Assembly (NCBI GenBank): GCA_034509925.1
Contig: CM067529.1
Coordinates: 6,859,501 to 6,923,500 of the forward strand
Length of the DNA stretch: 64,000 nucleotides
Reading direction: 5' to 3'
From: Hirudinaria manillensis
Lineage: Eukaryota; Annelida; Clitellata; Hirudinida; Hirudinidae
Made by a program: the position numbers and the translations under genes
The notes under the pieces: model-generated
Database searches by the model: none
What the model was told of the DNA's origin: nothing
The model's input: only the letters and a program-made list of their open reading frames with translations
Part shown: positions 24,087 through 35,315 of the stretch, in pieces
Position numbering within the stretch: the stretch's first letter is position 1
Layout: every line of letters begins with the position of its first letter

Positions 24087-24344
24087 GGATGCCCTCCTAC
24101 GGAGTTGCTTCGTCACGTCCCAATTTCCCAGGAATCGATCGCAGCCAACGGTTACGAGATGCGCCGAGATTTACGTTCGTTATTTGGTATCGTTCGCCTT
24201 CCCACCAAATGCCTTTGCCGTCGTCTGGCCAAAAAAGAAAATGCCCTCGAATCCAGCAAGACACGGCCTCCGAGCAACGTCGTCGGTTCCATCCGACTCG
24301 GCCAGACTATCGCTCAGGGAGAGACGAGGCGCTCAAAAACCCGT

Positions 24345-24417
24345 CGCCCAACGTGGGGCTCGAACCCACGACCCTGAGATTAAGAGTCTCATGCTCTACC
24401 GACTGAGCTAGCCGGGC
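24345..24417 (-). tRNA. tRNA-Lys(CUU), array copy 74 (outermost copy)
   Basis: As copy 1. It is the last tRNA before the array edge, so its upstream spacer (24418-24666, minus-strand 5' side) is the terminal, partly altered unit. Confidence 0.97.
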
Positions 24418-24666
24418 GGATGCCCTCCTACGGAGTTGCTTCGTCACGTCCCAATTTCCCAGGAATCGATCGCAGCCAACGGTTACGAGATGCGCCGAGA
24501 TTTACGTTCGTTATTTGGTATCGTTCGCCTTCCCACCAAATGCCTTTGCCGTCGTCTGGCCAAAAAAGAAAATGCCCTCGAATCCAGCAAGACACGGCCT
24601 CCGAGCAACGTCGTCGGTTCCATCCGACTCGGCCAGACTATCGCTCAGGGAAAGGCTCAAAAACCC
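24418..24666 (-). repeat. Terminal array unit without a tRNA
   Basis: This matches the spacer of the other units up to the CTCAGGG at about 24644-24650. A short block (normally GAGAGACGAGGCG) is then reduced, the CTCAAAAACCC segment is kept, and homology ends exactly where the next tRNA 3' end should begin. Unique AT-rich DNA follows. Confidence 0.9.
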
Positions 24667-25049
24667 AAAATATCTATTTAATTTCTTGTAAATGACATTG
24701 TTTGTATTGTTTTCTTTTTCGCTTTGATGTTGCTTTTTTTGTAATTTTTTTCTTTTGTACTTGTTTATTTCTTTTTTCATATCTGTATGATTTGGGAATG
24801 CAGTGTGATTGTTTTATTAAATTTATTTTTTATTACACTGTTTGTCGATTTTCTGCTCTATTTTTTTTTTTTGGTTTTCCTGCGTAATATTGTTCTGACG
24901 TAATTTTACATTTGTTCTCTGAATTTTTCTCGAAACTGGTTAATTTCTTTTTATATCTAAATGAAATGAAATTTTTTGTATTCTTGCATTACGTCCATGT
25001 TTTATTATTGTTTTTTAATTTATAACGTTGCAACATATTTCAAAGTGCA
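24667..25049. other. AT-rich gap between array and HMG-box gene
   Basis: T-rich low-complexity sequence with no supported gene. It is the presumed 5' region of the HMG-box gene. The short open frames here are products of poly-T tracts. Confidence 0.6.
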
Positions 25050-25810
25050 ATGTCAAGAAATTTTGATGATTCTCAAACTCGATTGTCTTCTGGAAACTCA
25101 AACCTTTGTCTGAGAAAACCTCCAAATGCATTCGGTCAATTTTTGAGATTGCAAACTCAGAATGTTCCCGGTTCTCCAAGTCGTCGAATGAAAGATATCG
25201 GAGAAATGTGGAGGCAATCTCCGGAGAGTGTCAGGCAACAATGTTTGGATATGGCAAATAGGGAAATGGAAATTTATCAGTAATTTTTGCGCCAAATGTC
25301 TTTCCAGGTTAATTTCCCGGTTATTTGACGCTCAACTATTTTCAGAGCTAAGAAACATGAACAACTGAAGCGTAAACCCAAAAGAGCACTCTCTGGATAT
25401 CAGATATTTGTTAAGGAGTACATTAACAATAACAAACATCCTTCGAAACACACAAAGACACTGTTTTCGGAAGCTGCTGGATTTTGGAGAGGGTTGATTG
25501 AAATTTATTTTCCCTATAAATCACCACAATGAATAATTTTTTTTTATCCAGTCTTAGTGCTATCGAAAAGAGCAAATGGAGTCTTCGCACCAAAAGTGAT
25601 GTGAAGTCTATGAATTCATCAGCAAAAAGAATTAAGTCCAGGAAAGGTAATGTTATCTCGAAAAAGCGCCACGCCAACGCCAGTGGAATCAAACGCAAAA
25701 AATCCATGTCGAGTTCTCAGAGAAATGGGGGGAAATGTAAAACTCTTCGAAGAGCACATGGAAAGCAAAAGAAAGCTAATGCCGGTGCAAAGAAACGAAG
25801 GCAGAAATAA
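25050..25810 (+). CDS. Tandem HMG-box protein (HMGB/TFAM-like)
   Basis: Three exons: 25050-25279, 25346-25492, 25552-25810, joined by GT-AG introns of 66 and 59 bases, giving about 211 residues. Two HMG boxes are visible. Box 1 (about residues 23-80) starts KPPNAFGQFLRL and has the mid-box pattern GEMWRQSPESVRQQ. Box 2 (about 88-145) starts KPKRALSGYQIF and has FWRGLSAIEKSKW, the usual aromatic core. The splices restore both boxes in frame, which supports the model. The last ~60 residues are strongly basic and end KKRRQK. Tandem HMG boxes bend DNA without strong sequence specificity. The short linker resembles HMGB, while the basic rather than acidic tail is closer to TFAM; no clear mitochondrial targeting peptide is seen at this start. 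AATAAA overlaps the stop codon. It lies ~380 bases from the tRNA array edge. Confidence 0.8.
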
Positions 25811-26138
25811 ATCTTCAAAGGCTAAAAATATCGTGATGCCATGACGTGATTCCTAATTAAATTATCACAAATTGATGCTTTCACTATTAAATTTGATAAA
25901 TGAGAAAATTCCAAGAAGCCTTTCTTATACGCATTACTTGTTTTTGTACGTGGCAACAAATAAGACGCTTCATCTCAGTTTCTTTTAAATTCACTCATCT
26001 TGATCCGACAATTACTGATCTGTTCTGCCAGGTTCAAATCCCCCAGATTAACTAAGCTTGGCTAAGGGTGCTCATCGATATACATCGTACCACTTACAAA
26101 CTTGGTGTGATAAGTAATAGACTAGCAACAGAAACTGC
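25811..26138. other. Intergenic, with a B-box-like segment
   Basis: No gene is seen. At 26032-26042 the plus strand reads GGTTCAAATCC, a perfect Pol III B box followed by CCCAG, but no A box or foldable tRNA precedes it. It may be the remnant of a tRNA-derived SINE. Confidence 0.35.
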
Positions 26139-26660
26139 ATGATCTCTGGTCGTATTGGAGGCTTCTCATATGCCCCTCCTAATCCGTCTTGCATTCACAT
26201 CCGAAAACAGACATCCAAAGCTTTCTGTACATATGAAACGCCAACATTGGAATACTGCTTACTTATCTGGAATCCGCACCATAAATATTTGAAAAGAAAT
26301 GGTTTCATTTCCAGAGAGATTTACGAAAGCAGTCTCTGAAAAGCTATCTTTATCTCACTAGGTTAAAAATATTGAGACTTTCTTGAATACTGTCGATTGA
26401 TGTTAGACCTCTGCTTCTTATAGAAAAATCCTCAACAGATATATTGCTACTGACCCTTTACTTTTTCGCCACATGAAATTACTTGACTATCCAGCCACTC
26501 GCATCCCATCGAACTAAGACGAAATAAATCCATTATTGACCTAACAAAGTACCACTTCCTCAATAGAAACCTAACTATCTGGAACTCACACTCGCGAAGT
26601 GGTAATGGCAGATATATCTGCCCGCTTTCGGTGTCTGATCTTGGAGATAGATTTCCATAG
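26139..26660 (+). mobile_element. Decayed non-LTR retrotransposon (LINE), 3' part of reverse transcriptase
   Basis: Broken reading frames on the plus strand together give the end of a LINE reverse transcriptase: TYETPTLEYCLLIWNPH (compare the family pattern Y-x-R-P-x-LEY-x-x-x-x-WxP), then RFTKAVS, then LEYCRLMLDL, then SIIDLTKYHFLNR and LTIWNSHSR (family: F-x-N-R-x-x-x-x-WN-x-L-P). Several frameshifts and stops separate the pieces, so it is inactive. It resembles the CR1/Jockey side of the LINEs, but the clade is not determined. Confidence 0.75.
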
Positions 26661-26997
26661 ATTTCTGAAGCTTTAGTTTCCCCTCTCACTTTGTGTTTGC
26701 TAATTGCTAGCACAACAAATTTGGGTGTTTGCTTTTGTCGATTGATTTTGTTTTTGTATGAGTGGCTTCGGCCATTCGATTGCAGCGTAAATAAATAGAA
26801 TAAGTTGCATCGAGATTTTGGGTTATTATTAATTATTATATTATAAGTTAATTAATTACATGACAATCAATCTGAATATAAAATGATAACAAAAATTATT
26901 TTATGATTTCACTCTGAATTGTTATTTCATTGAAAAAATTTATTATCTTATTTAAAATATTTGTCACATTGTAACATTGTTTATCAAAACTGCACTT

Positions 26998-29900
26998 TCA
27001 AAAACAGCATGCTAGAATTTCATCATATTTAGGAATAAATAGGCCATAGACCCACACACGATTACTCTCAAAATCTGAGTCTAACTTTTCGAAAACAGCT
27101 CCTACAGCAGCAATATAAAATCCGGATAGGTGGACTATGTAAACAAATCTGAGAAACGGAAAGCACAGTCTGCGAATGTCATCTAACTCCAGAACATGTG
27201 AGACTGAAATGGCGATGCAGAACCAGCCAAAACTGCTGAATCCAAGGCAGGAATATGTCAACGAGGCAATGGATGTGTTCTATTTCAGTGTAAAAACTTA
27301 TTTTATTTAAAATTAGAGTTTTACAATTAAATAAAATATTTAAATTAAATTAGCGTTTAATCGAACGCCACTTGTTGCCATCCATTTTGAATCCATGATT
27401 TGCAAGCTCCCACTTTCAGGTGTTAATTAATGAATATATTTAATTTATATCAAAATGTCAGAAAATGAATGAAGATCGCATTCAATTTATCGATATTTCG
27501 CGAGTAACCTGGACAGCTCCTGATGTTGCAGAATGTCCGATCTGACGTATTGCTAAATTAGATACTCCAAACAATTTCTCGGCAATAATCTGAGCGCTAT
27601 GCATGGAATCATTCCATTCAACTCCAATCAACATAACCATCGGTCGCAAGATGAATCCAACTGCTGCCTACAAACAATGAAAATACGAAGACAATTAGTT
27701 GCCTTCCCATCCAGTCACTTCAACTAAGCTAGTTCGCTTTAAGAAGCAAGTCTAACTCTTATGGACAGTTCAATTCCTGCTTTACTTCCTAGCCAAATGA
27801 TGATGCTATCTAAGAATCTGTAAATAGCAGCCCAAGCCAAGAAGAGACTCGCTATTGACCACGCGATGACAAATCCTTTACGGGTCCAAGCAGCCATATT
27901 TTCGAGCAGGTTACAACGTACATTGTGCTGCTTAGATCTGCAACACAATGATCCCTTTTTACATGCAGTCCTAATGCTCTTGACAAATCCATAACGAACT
28001 TGTATTTTGATTCATATAAAATGATTGCAAATTTCTGTTCAGTCAGTCTGTCCTTAGGGTATGAAATGAGGTATATGACAGTCGATCCAGGGATGTACAT
28101 TGCTACTCCATTGACGATATGTTTTAGTTGAACCTCAAGTTAAAAATACATCTTTATTATTTCATTCAGTCAATGCAATTATTAATATAATAGCTGCACC
28201 CGGCCACGGAAGAAATGAAAAAGCACGCATTTTCTATCGTCTAATCCAGTGCAAATTTTTGTCAAAATTTCAAAGCAATCGGTGAAGAACGTTTAGAGAA
28301 AAATGATGAAACAAACTCAGCTACATTTCTATTTACATAGATAATTATCCATAAGGGTAAAGACTCCAGTATTTGGACAATCCCATTTCATTTACTCAGC
28401 ACTTGGTATGTTATTTAATCTGTTGTGGAACTTACCAAAACACATGACGTTATATCTCGGTTAGTTAGGGTACTTATGAAGTCGTCATCATATTTGTTCA
28501 CTTAATTAATGCAAGTCATCGGCTATTAATCGGGTCTGATATCACAGTTGTAAATTTGAGATGTTGTTGCATGTAAAAAATAAAAATATTATAATAAAAT
28601 AATATAAAATAATAAAAATAATAGCACTAACCCCAAGTATGACAGAAAACGACAAAGTAAAGGCTGATATAAATCCACTCGTAATGCAAAGTAGCCAAAT
28701 CAATGTGTGAAAGCTGACGTCGGACATTCTCAAAATAAAGTGTTTGAATGATTCCACCTTAAAAACAGAAAAAAATTAAACGGTAAATTCATGATTAAAT
28801 TGCTCCAACATGAGGGTAATTGATAAATTTTGTTGGTGACGGTTGGATGAATCTCTGCTTGCGGCAATTATGACAACAGTCGCAATGAGGCGTGTTCGAA
28901 ACTCGCCCTACACCTACAGGGAGATGCAAATGAAGCTTGATCGTTTAAGAATGGTTAACTGAAGTTCTAGTTTACAACTCTGTTAATTGATCAATCGAAT
29001 GAACTAAATACATATAAAGGATGCATTGCATTATAACAACAGACCCTCGTAAGGAAGCTTGCAGCAAGTGCCATTAGGCAGACCGACCATGTCACCACAG
29101 AAGTTACCTTGAAAAGGAAAGGTGTCTCATTTTAATTAAAAAGTGAATCAGTCACTCTTCAGGTATTGCAATGCTTCAAGCGTGATATTTCATTATTGTT
29201 ATGTATTACACTTTATTATTATTGTTTTATGATCATTACTACACATTAGTTAATTAACTTAATTTAATATTAAATTAATATTATAGACTTAATTACATAA
29301 TAATAATTTTGTTCATATAGAAACGTACGGATTATGAACACTAACATACATGGCATTGGGGTGAAGAAGAAACGAAGGATCTCCATAAACTAACGCCGCA
29401 CCACTCGCTGGGTACAAACAAATCAATTTGAAGCTCTCTTCGTAAATAAATCGAAACATTTTATGTCCAACATCACTCCTTAAAGTTGCCGAAGTAATTG
29501 CCGTTTGAGCTGCTAGTGCCAAGTTGACGGTTTTCCAGTCTATCTATATTATGATGGATGGATGTTAAATTAATCATTTTAAGTCGTTAAGTTCGATCTA
29601 GCAAGTTCTTAATGCAATTAGTTTATTATTTTCATAATTTATTCAGTAACTCACCTTGGCTGGATTTTTAGAAGTCAAAATCGTCAATATTATGGATAAC
29701 GATGCTCCGAGCAAACACACCAACTTTTTTGCAGAACCAATGGCAATCATTAGAGTATAGTTGCCATAGCAAAACAATATGGCCGCGTGCATCAATTTTC
29801 CTTTATAAAGATTTAAAGAAAGCTTTTTTATGATCAACAAATTCTTTCTAAAAAGTAGCTTCGTGTTCGTTCTCACGAATCTCGATCCAAATCTGAGAAA

Positions 29901-30110
29901 TAACCAAAGACAAATTGCCAAAGCGATTAAAGTTAGAAGTTTAGCTTTTGTGCGGTCGTAATTCAGAACGAATCCATAATAAGTAAAAAACAGGCAGGTT
30001 AACATCACGGGCAGAACATATTTTATCAATCTTTTCGATCTATGAGTTTCTTCTTTCCCTTGTACGTCAACATTCGTTATTTCGATGTCAGTCGAAACGT
30101 GCCCCATCAT
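26998..30110 (-). CDS. Divergent concentrative nucleoside transporter-like protein (SLC28/CNT family)
   Basis: Minus-strand exons: 29655-30110, 29329-29543, 29045-29107, 28632-28757, 28000-28133, 27757-27937, 27509-27667, 26998-27279. All phases agree except after 29329. CNT landmarks in order: NYDRTKAKLLTLIALA (family DFQRALALFVI), WKTVNLALAAQ, SGAALVYGD (family GSSFVFG), VESFKHFILRMSDVSFHTL (family ESPLLI...MTKSELH), NLLENMAAW, IGVEWNDS (family MGVPWEDC) and LTYSCLGFSSFG (family ATYALCGFANFG). About ten hydrophobic helices are present. CNTs import nucleosides with sodium at the plasma membrane. However, the GQTE and NEFVAY hallmarks are not conserved, and a piece of about 25 residues between 29328 and 29108 was not found, so the substrate is uncertain and loss of function is possible. 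The reading frame is open to an acceptor-like site near 30157, so a further 5' exon may exist. Confidence 0.7.
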
Positions 30111-30660
30111 AACTGAGCTTCGCAAATATTTAAACTCGAAGACAAGATATTGAATCTGTAAATTATTAAATTATTATGAGAAAAGAAATTGTCACGTTTG
30201 CCATTTACATCCGAATGAATCAGTACATTAATAATAAGCGCAAATAAATCAACTTTCAAAGGATTTAATTTAAGCTTGAAATTTCTTCAAAAGTTTGATC
30301 AGAACAAAATTTAAAAAATATAAAATTATATTTAATATAAAAATTAAAATTTGCAAAAAAAAAAGCTTTTCGAACGACAAACCATAAATGAAATTCTCAC
30401 CGGAACTTCATCCAATCGGTTGAAAAACAAACCCCAGGTATAAAGTTGTTAACAATTTTAACGTGAACATAAGTAGTTGGCATCTAATAATAATAACGTT
30501 AAAGTTTCATTGTCATGCAAGAGATAACGTTATCGTCCACACTCGAATGTCCGTATCGATTAAAGACCTTAAAACGTCTCTGTTTTCGTTTGATAACAGA
30601 ATTATTACGAAACATTGCAAAACAAAACAAAATATTTAAATACAAAACATACAAAAAGAT

Positions 30661-31463
<803 letters not shown>

Positions 31464-31990
31464 TTCTTGCGGTGGCGACTTCTCTAACCTATCTAAAATT
31501 TTAAATAATAAAGAAAAACATTAAGCTTTTAGTCACTTTAAGAACCATATTAATCATCCCATCATATGGATGTTCGTCAAAGTTTAGGTAGATTAATTCT
31601 TTACCTGATATAAGACCTTACTTAAAATAGTTCAGAAATTAAATTGCAGATTAAACGAAATTAGAATTTAATTTCAATCAATTCAAACGATGACATCACA
31701 TTTATCGTTCGATGGTGAAATAAAAGGAAAAAATAAGACCCTTTCTAGAATATCGTTTCAATTTTTCATCTCCTGATGATGATGATGATTCTAACTTCAA
31801 TTAATGTAAATGTAAATTTATTATAATCTGGTAAAAGCCTGCTTGCAAAATTTGCGTTTGTTTGCATTCAAAAATTGTTTGTTGTTGGCGCTTCGTCAGC
31901 AGACGAAGATTTGAAATCATTTGTAATGTAACACAATATTTCAGATGATTTTATTAAATTTTTATAGGGCATAAAAAATATATCAAAATT
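31464..31990. other. Intergenic between the two Ly6 genes
   Basis: AT-rich sequence with no gene recognised. It contains a short GATGAT run near 31776. It is the probable 5' region of Ly6 copy A. Confidence 0.5.
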
Positions 31991-32234
31991 TTATTGTAAG
32001 AAAATGTACATAAAACTGAAAATAGTTTGAGAAAATACAACGAAACAATCCGGCCTTAATAATGGACTTAATTGTGTCCGGCATTCGCACGTCTTAAAGT
32101 CCTGGTTGCAAAGATCATCCCTGCACATGCAGAACCAATCCGTGAATCCGTTGTCATTTATTTCGAACCTGCAGTCGATAATGTCGTTGATTTCTTCATC
32201 GATGCAACCCCTGAGGGAGTCTCTATTATCTGAA

Positions 32235-32291
<57 letters not shown>

Positions 32292-34446
32292 TACAAACAG
32301 GCAGTTATTATTCATGGATTGTTGATTATGTGAAGTTATAATTGTTAATTATTCAAAATATCTTCAACGAATTTATATCTCGTCACATGCAATCTACATT
32401 CGTAGATTCAGTCATTCCAAAAAATCTTCGTCGATAACGAATCTTTGACCGTAATAATGACCAAAATGGGGCCAAGCGGAAACCAATTTGGCTGTTCGCT
32501 TTTTGTAACTTTTATCGAGAACTACCATCAAGAGAGTCTTTAAATTATAAAGGAAAACACGTAAGCAAATGTTTTAATAAAATTCTTTAAAAATAGGGAT
32601 AAACGTGGTAGCGACCCTTGTAATGGGGGATGGGTTAGGGTTGAAAACTGATCTTATGGGATTAGGTGAGGTATGGATAACATTTGTGTCCCCACAAAAC
32701 TTTTGTTGATCTTCACTTGGAATTCAGACGAATGATTTAACAGTAAGGAGGAAGAAAGAAACGTGTTTAGAGATTTTCCAATCTTCTGATCTTCATTCAC
32801 TTCGTCTCCAAGCATACAAAATTGCCGGCAACCGTTTTTTTCTGTTATTTTTATTTTGTTAAAATAACGAAGACCTAAATCAGCCAGCTGTTACAATAAC
32901 AAACGAGATAGTTCGAATGTTCGAGACAGTTTACTTTAGAGAAAACGTGAAATCTAATATCGTTATTTTTTTTATTATTAATATGTTTTCATTAATTAAT
33001 AATCCTTCATTATTTATACCGATAAGCAGCTTAATAGGATCTTGGCAAATAGAATTATTTCTGATCAATGAACCTATGAACATAACTCATTCATTCGTTC
33101 GTTCATTTGCCAATCCATTCGATCCAAGAATCGCTACAAAACTTCTGCCAACAAATTTCCGTCAATAAATTGCGCTGATTTTCGAGATAAACATGACCAG
33201 CTGTTGCTGAAGGATCTGATGAAAATTTTGTCTTACAAAAGTGAAAAAAGTGCTCTAATTAAGGATATAGTTGAAGCGAATTTAAGCAAATTTTTTGAAG
33301 ATTTTAAATCTTTTTGATTCGTAAAAGGATCCGTTAAAGGCAGGACATCAAAGTTTTCACTAATTTCAAGGTTAAAATGACAAATTTTTATTTGTATGCA
33401 AAAATTGTGTAAAATAGGATTCACATTCGTAGCAACAAAACTGATATCTCAGTTGTAGTCATTCAAATTACTTAATTAATTTATTTGTTATTCTTAACTT
33501 TTGAAACGTAAATGGCTCGTTTCGATTAAAAGGCTCATGCAGTTGAAACCTATTGCAATTACATAAATGGCAATTACATTATTATAACAATTACATTAAT
33601 TACTTCTCCCACTCTGATATGAGGTCAGCCACACCTCGTACCGTGAATAAAAGGGATGATTTGATAATTGTCCCCATTATCGCTTATAACTTACAAGACG
33701 TTTGATTGAAAGTAGTTAAACGAAATGCAGATCTTCATCAACAACTTGAAAATCTTGCAACAATTTGCCATTTAATTGAGAACTAATTATTTGATTTATT
33801 TGCTAAATTACGAATAATAAATGTAATAATGCAGAAACTTGAGCATTAGTTTCAACTAATTTAGCCGATGATGCAGTGAATTCATAAAGTGAATATATAC
33901 ATAAATTAAGAAAATTGGTCCTCGTAGAAACGTTTGTTGAAGCTGTAGTCGGTATGGTCACGCCATTTTTTTATCTCACTCGAGCGTTTCATCACATAAT
34001 TTATCTTTATCGAGATATTTATGTCTATTTATGCAAATCATGTTGCTGAATCATAGTGCAATCTCGTAGAGATGTGGCGGGACATCAAAATACCCAGAAT
34101 GGTACGACTTGTTCGAATATTTTCTGAATTGTTATCCAAACTTTTATCAACGATTTATGTTCAGATTAACTTCTTAAGAACGAATTAAAAGGTTACACTT
34201 TCTAGTTTTGATATCTCGTTGATCGGCGTTGGAAGTCATTAGAAAATAAATCGCATGTAACTCACAGAACATGATGAGGCCACATATGTCTGAAGAACCG
34301 TTACAGATTTCCGTCGGAACTTGAGTACCGTCGTGAGGATATTTGTCAGGACATGGATTTTTATCAGGACTACATGAATAGCATTCAGTGCCATAATCAT
34401 ACTTTATTGAGAGCACCAGGTAGGCAAAGATTGTAAGTAGTGTCAT
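31991..34446 (-). CDS. Ly6/three-finger secreted or GPI-anchored protein, copy B
   Basis: Two exons, 34266-34446 and 31991-32229, give about 139 residues. Exon 1 has a signal peptide (MTLLTIFAYLVLSI) then ECYSCSPDKNPC, EICNGSSDICG. Exon 2 has GCIDE, IDCRFEIND and the terminal FCMCRDDLCN. The join is phase 1 at the same place as in copy A (FYNRDSLRGC against LHNHAVVRSC), which supports pairing these two exons despite a 2.0 kb intron. The C-terminus ends in a hydrophobic stretch, and AATAAA overlaps the stop. An alternative is that the second exon belongs to a separate gene whose first exon I did not find. Confidence 0.72.
32235..32290. repeat. (ATT)n microsatellite at the Ly6 copy B acceptor
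   Basis: About 18 ATT units that end within about six bases of the 3' splice site of exon 2 of Ly6 copy B (acceptor at 32230-32231, minus strand). Confidence 0.95.
32291..34265. other. Long intron of Ly6 copy B
   Basis: About 2 kb of AT-rich sequence. I see no conserved coding segment in it; the open frame at 32917-33168 has no recognisable domain. Confidence 0.45.
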
Positions 34447-35219
34447 TCAGCACTGTCATTCAACAATTTCCCCTTAATGCGTGCAACATAAATTGGATTA
34501 TGGACGTAAAGATTTTTAATTCAAAATACATTTCAAACGCTATGATATACTAATGAATTAAAGTCTAGTTTGGGTATCAAAATATTCAAATAATGAAAAA
34601 TGTTTGTGCTAAACATGCACTAACGATTCAGGATCCAAAAATTGAATTAGACCATGGACAGAGATATTCTTTATTACATAATTGTGCAGTAGAATGTAAT
34701 AAAGTCGCTAAAAAAATTGATATTTTAAATTTTAAGTACAAATTTAAATGATATTTTTGGGCGCGGAATCCCCGTGATACGTTTGTTGATAAACATATGT
34801 TGAACGTCATTGATTCTTTTATTTCATTCATGGACCTTCAATTACTAGTTACACACTCTTCTACTAGTAATCTTATCATTTTTGTGGTGAAACTACTTTA
34901 ACCTTAACCATGATTGTCAACAATAAGCTGAGGAAGTCTGAAAATATAAATTGGATTCAAAACTTCCATGCACTTTTTTGTGACGAAAATAAATAAACAA
35001 GATTTTCTTATTGCATGTAGTGATTCTCCGGAACTATAAGGAGACCGTTAATGCTAAATAATGTCTTTTTATAATAAAAGTCAACACTACATTATGTATT
35101 TTATGCTGACGTACTTCATGATTATTTTGACATATTCTAGTACCGTAGGAACTTATGATATGGTTACAAATAAATTACTTTTCAAAAGGGATTCTTCGAT
35201 GGATATGTAATTATTAAAG
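34447..35219. other. Intergenic between Ly6 copy B and SLC9A8
   Basis: AT-rich with nothing recognised. It may contain a first exon of SLC9A8, because the reading frame at 35220 is open just after an AAAG that could be an acceptor. Confidence 0.45.
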
Positions 35220-35315
35220 GTGTTTGTTAAGTCTATTAAACAATGTATAAAGATATCTATTGAAACTCTTAGGAGCGGAAACTCAACGAATGCGTCTATC
35301 AATTTTACCTCTCTC

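Larger units (their letters stand above)
1..24666 (-). repeat. Tandem array of 331-base tRNA-Lys(CUU) units
   Basis: Head-to-tail units of 331 bases (one of 330) run from the left edge, where the window begins inside a unit, to about 24666. Each full unit has a 73-base tRNA-Lys gene on the minus strand and a spacer of about 258 bases. There are 74 complete tRNA genes; the final unit has spacer but no tRNA. Only two full units differ visibly: the one holding copy 25 and the one holding copy 58. The array is clearly GC-richer than the AT-rich flank. On the minus strand each tRNA is followed after five bases by TTTTT, and about 110 bases further on by a second pair of T-runs, so each unit looks like a self-contained Pol III cassette. 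Near-identity implies recent amplification or strong homogenisation. True copy number is unknown because the left end is not in view and long tandem repeats are prone to misassembly. Confidence 0.97.

Noticed and set aside
1-24666. Hundreds of 64-105-residue open frames in the array, in all frames
   Set aside because: They recur every 331 bases, are open in several frames at once, and read through the tRNA. They are by-products of GC-rich repeat sequence, with no domain or start context.
1-24666. CRISPR array or phage-type repeat
   Set aside because: The whole 331-base unit is identical, with no variable spacers; the unit contains a eukaryotic Pol III tRNA gene, and the flanks are intron-containing animal genes.
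24511-24887. Minus- and plus-strand open frames across the array edge
   Set aside because: Poly-A/T composition; part lies in array spacer. No conserved protein.
28230-28330. Phrase resembling a common dispersed repeat (AAATTTCAAAGCAATCGGTGAAG)
   Set aside because: Resembles wording seen in insect-type repeats, but I have no second copy in the window and cannot name a family.
29045-29107. Cysteine-rich reading (NFCGDMVGLPNGTCCKL) that could look like a small secreted domain
   Set aside because: The same bases in the next frame give a CNT transmembrane segment in phase with the following exon.
32917-33168. 83-residue plus-strand open frame
   Set aside because: Within the long Ly6 intron, low complexity, no domain recognised.
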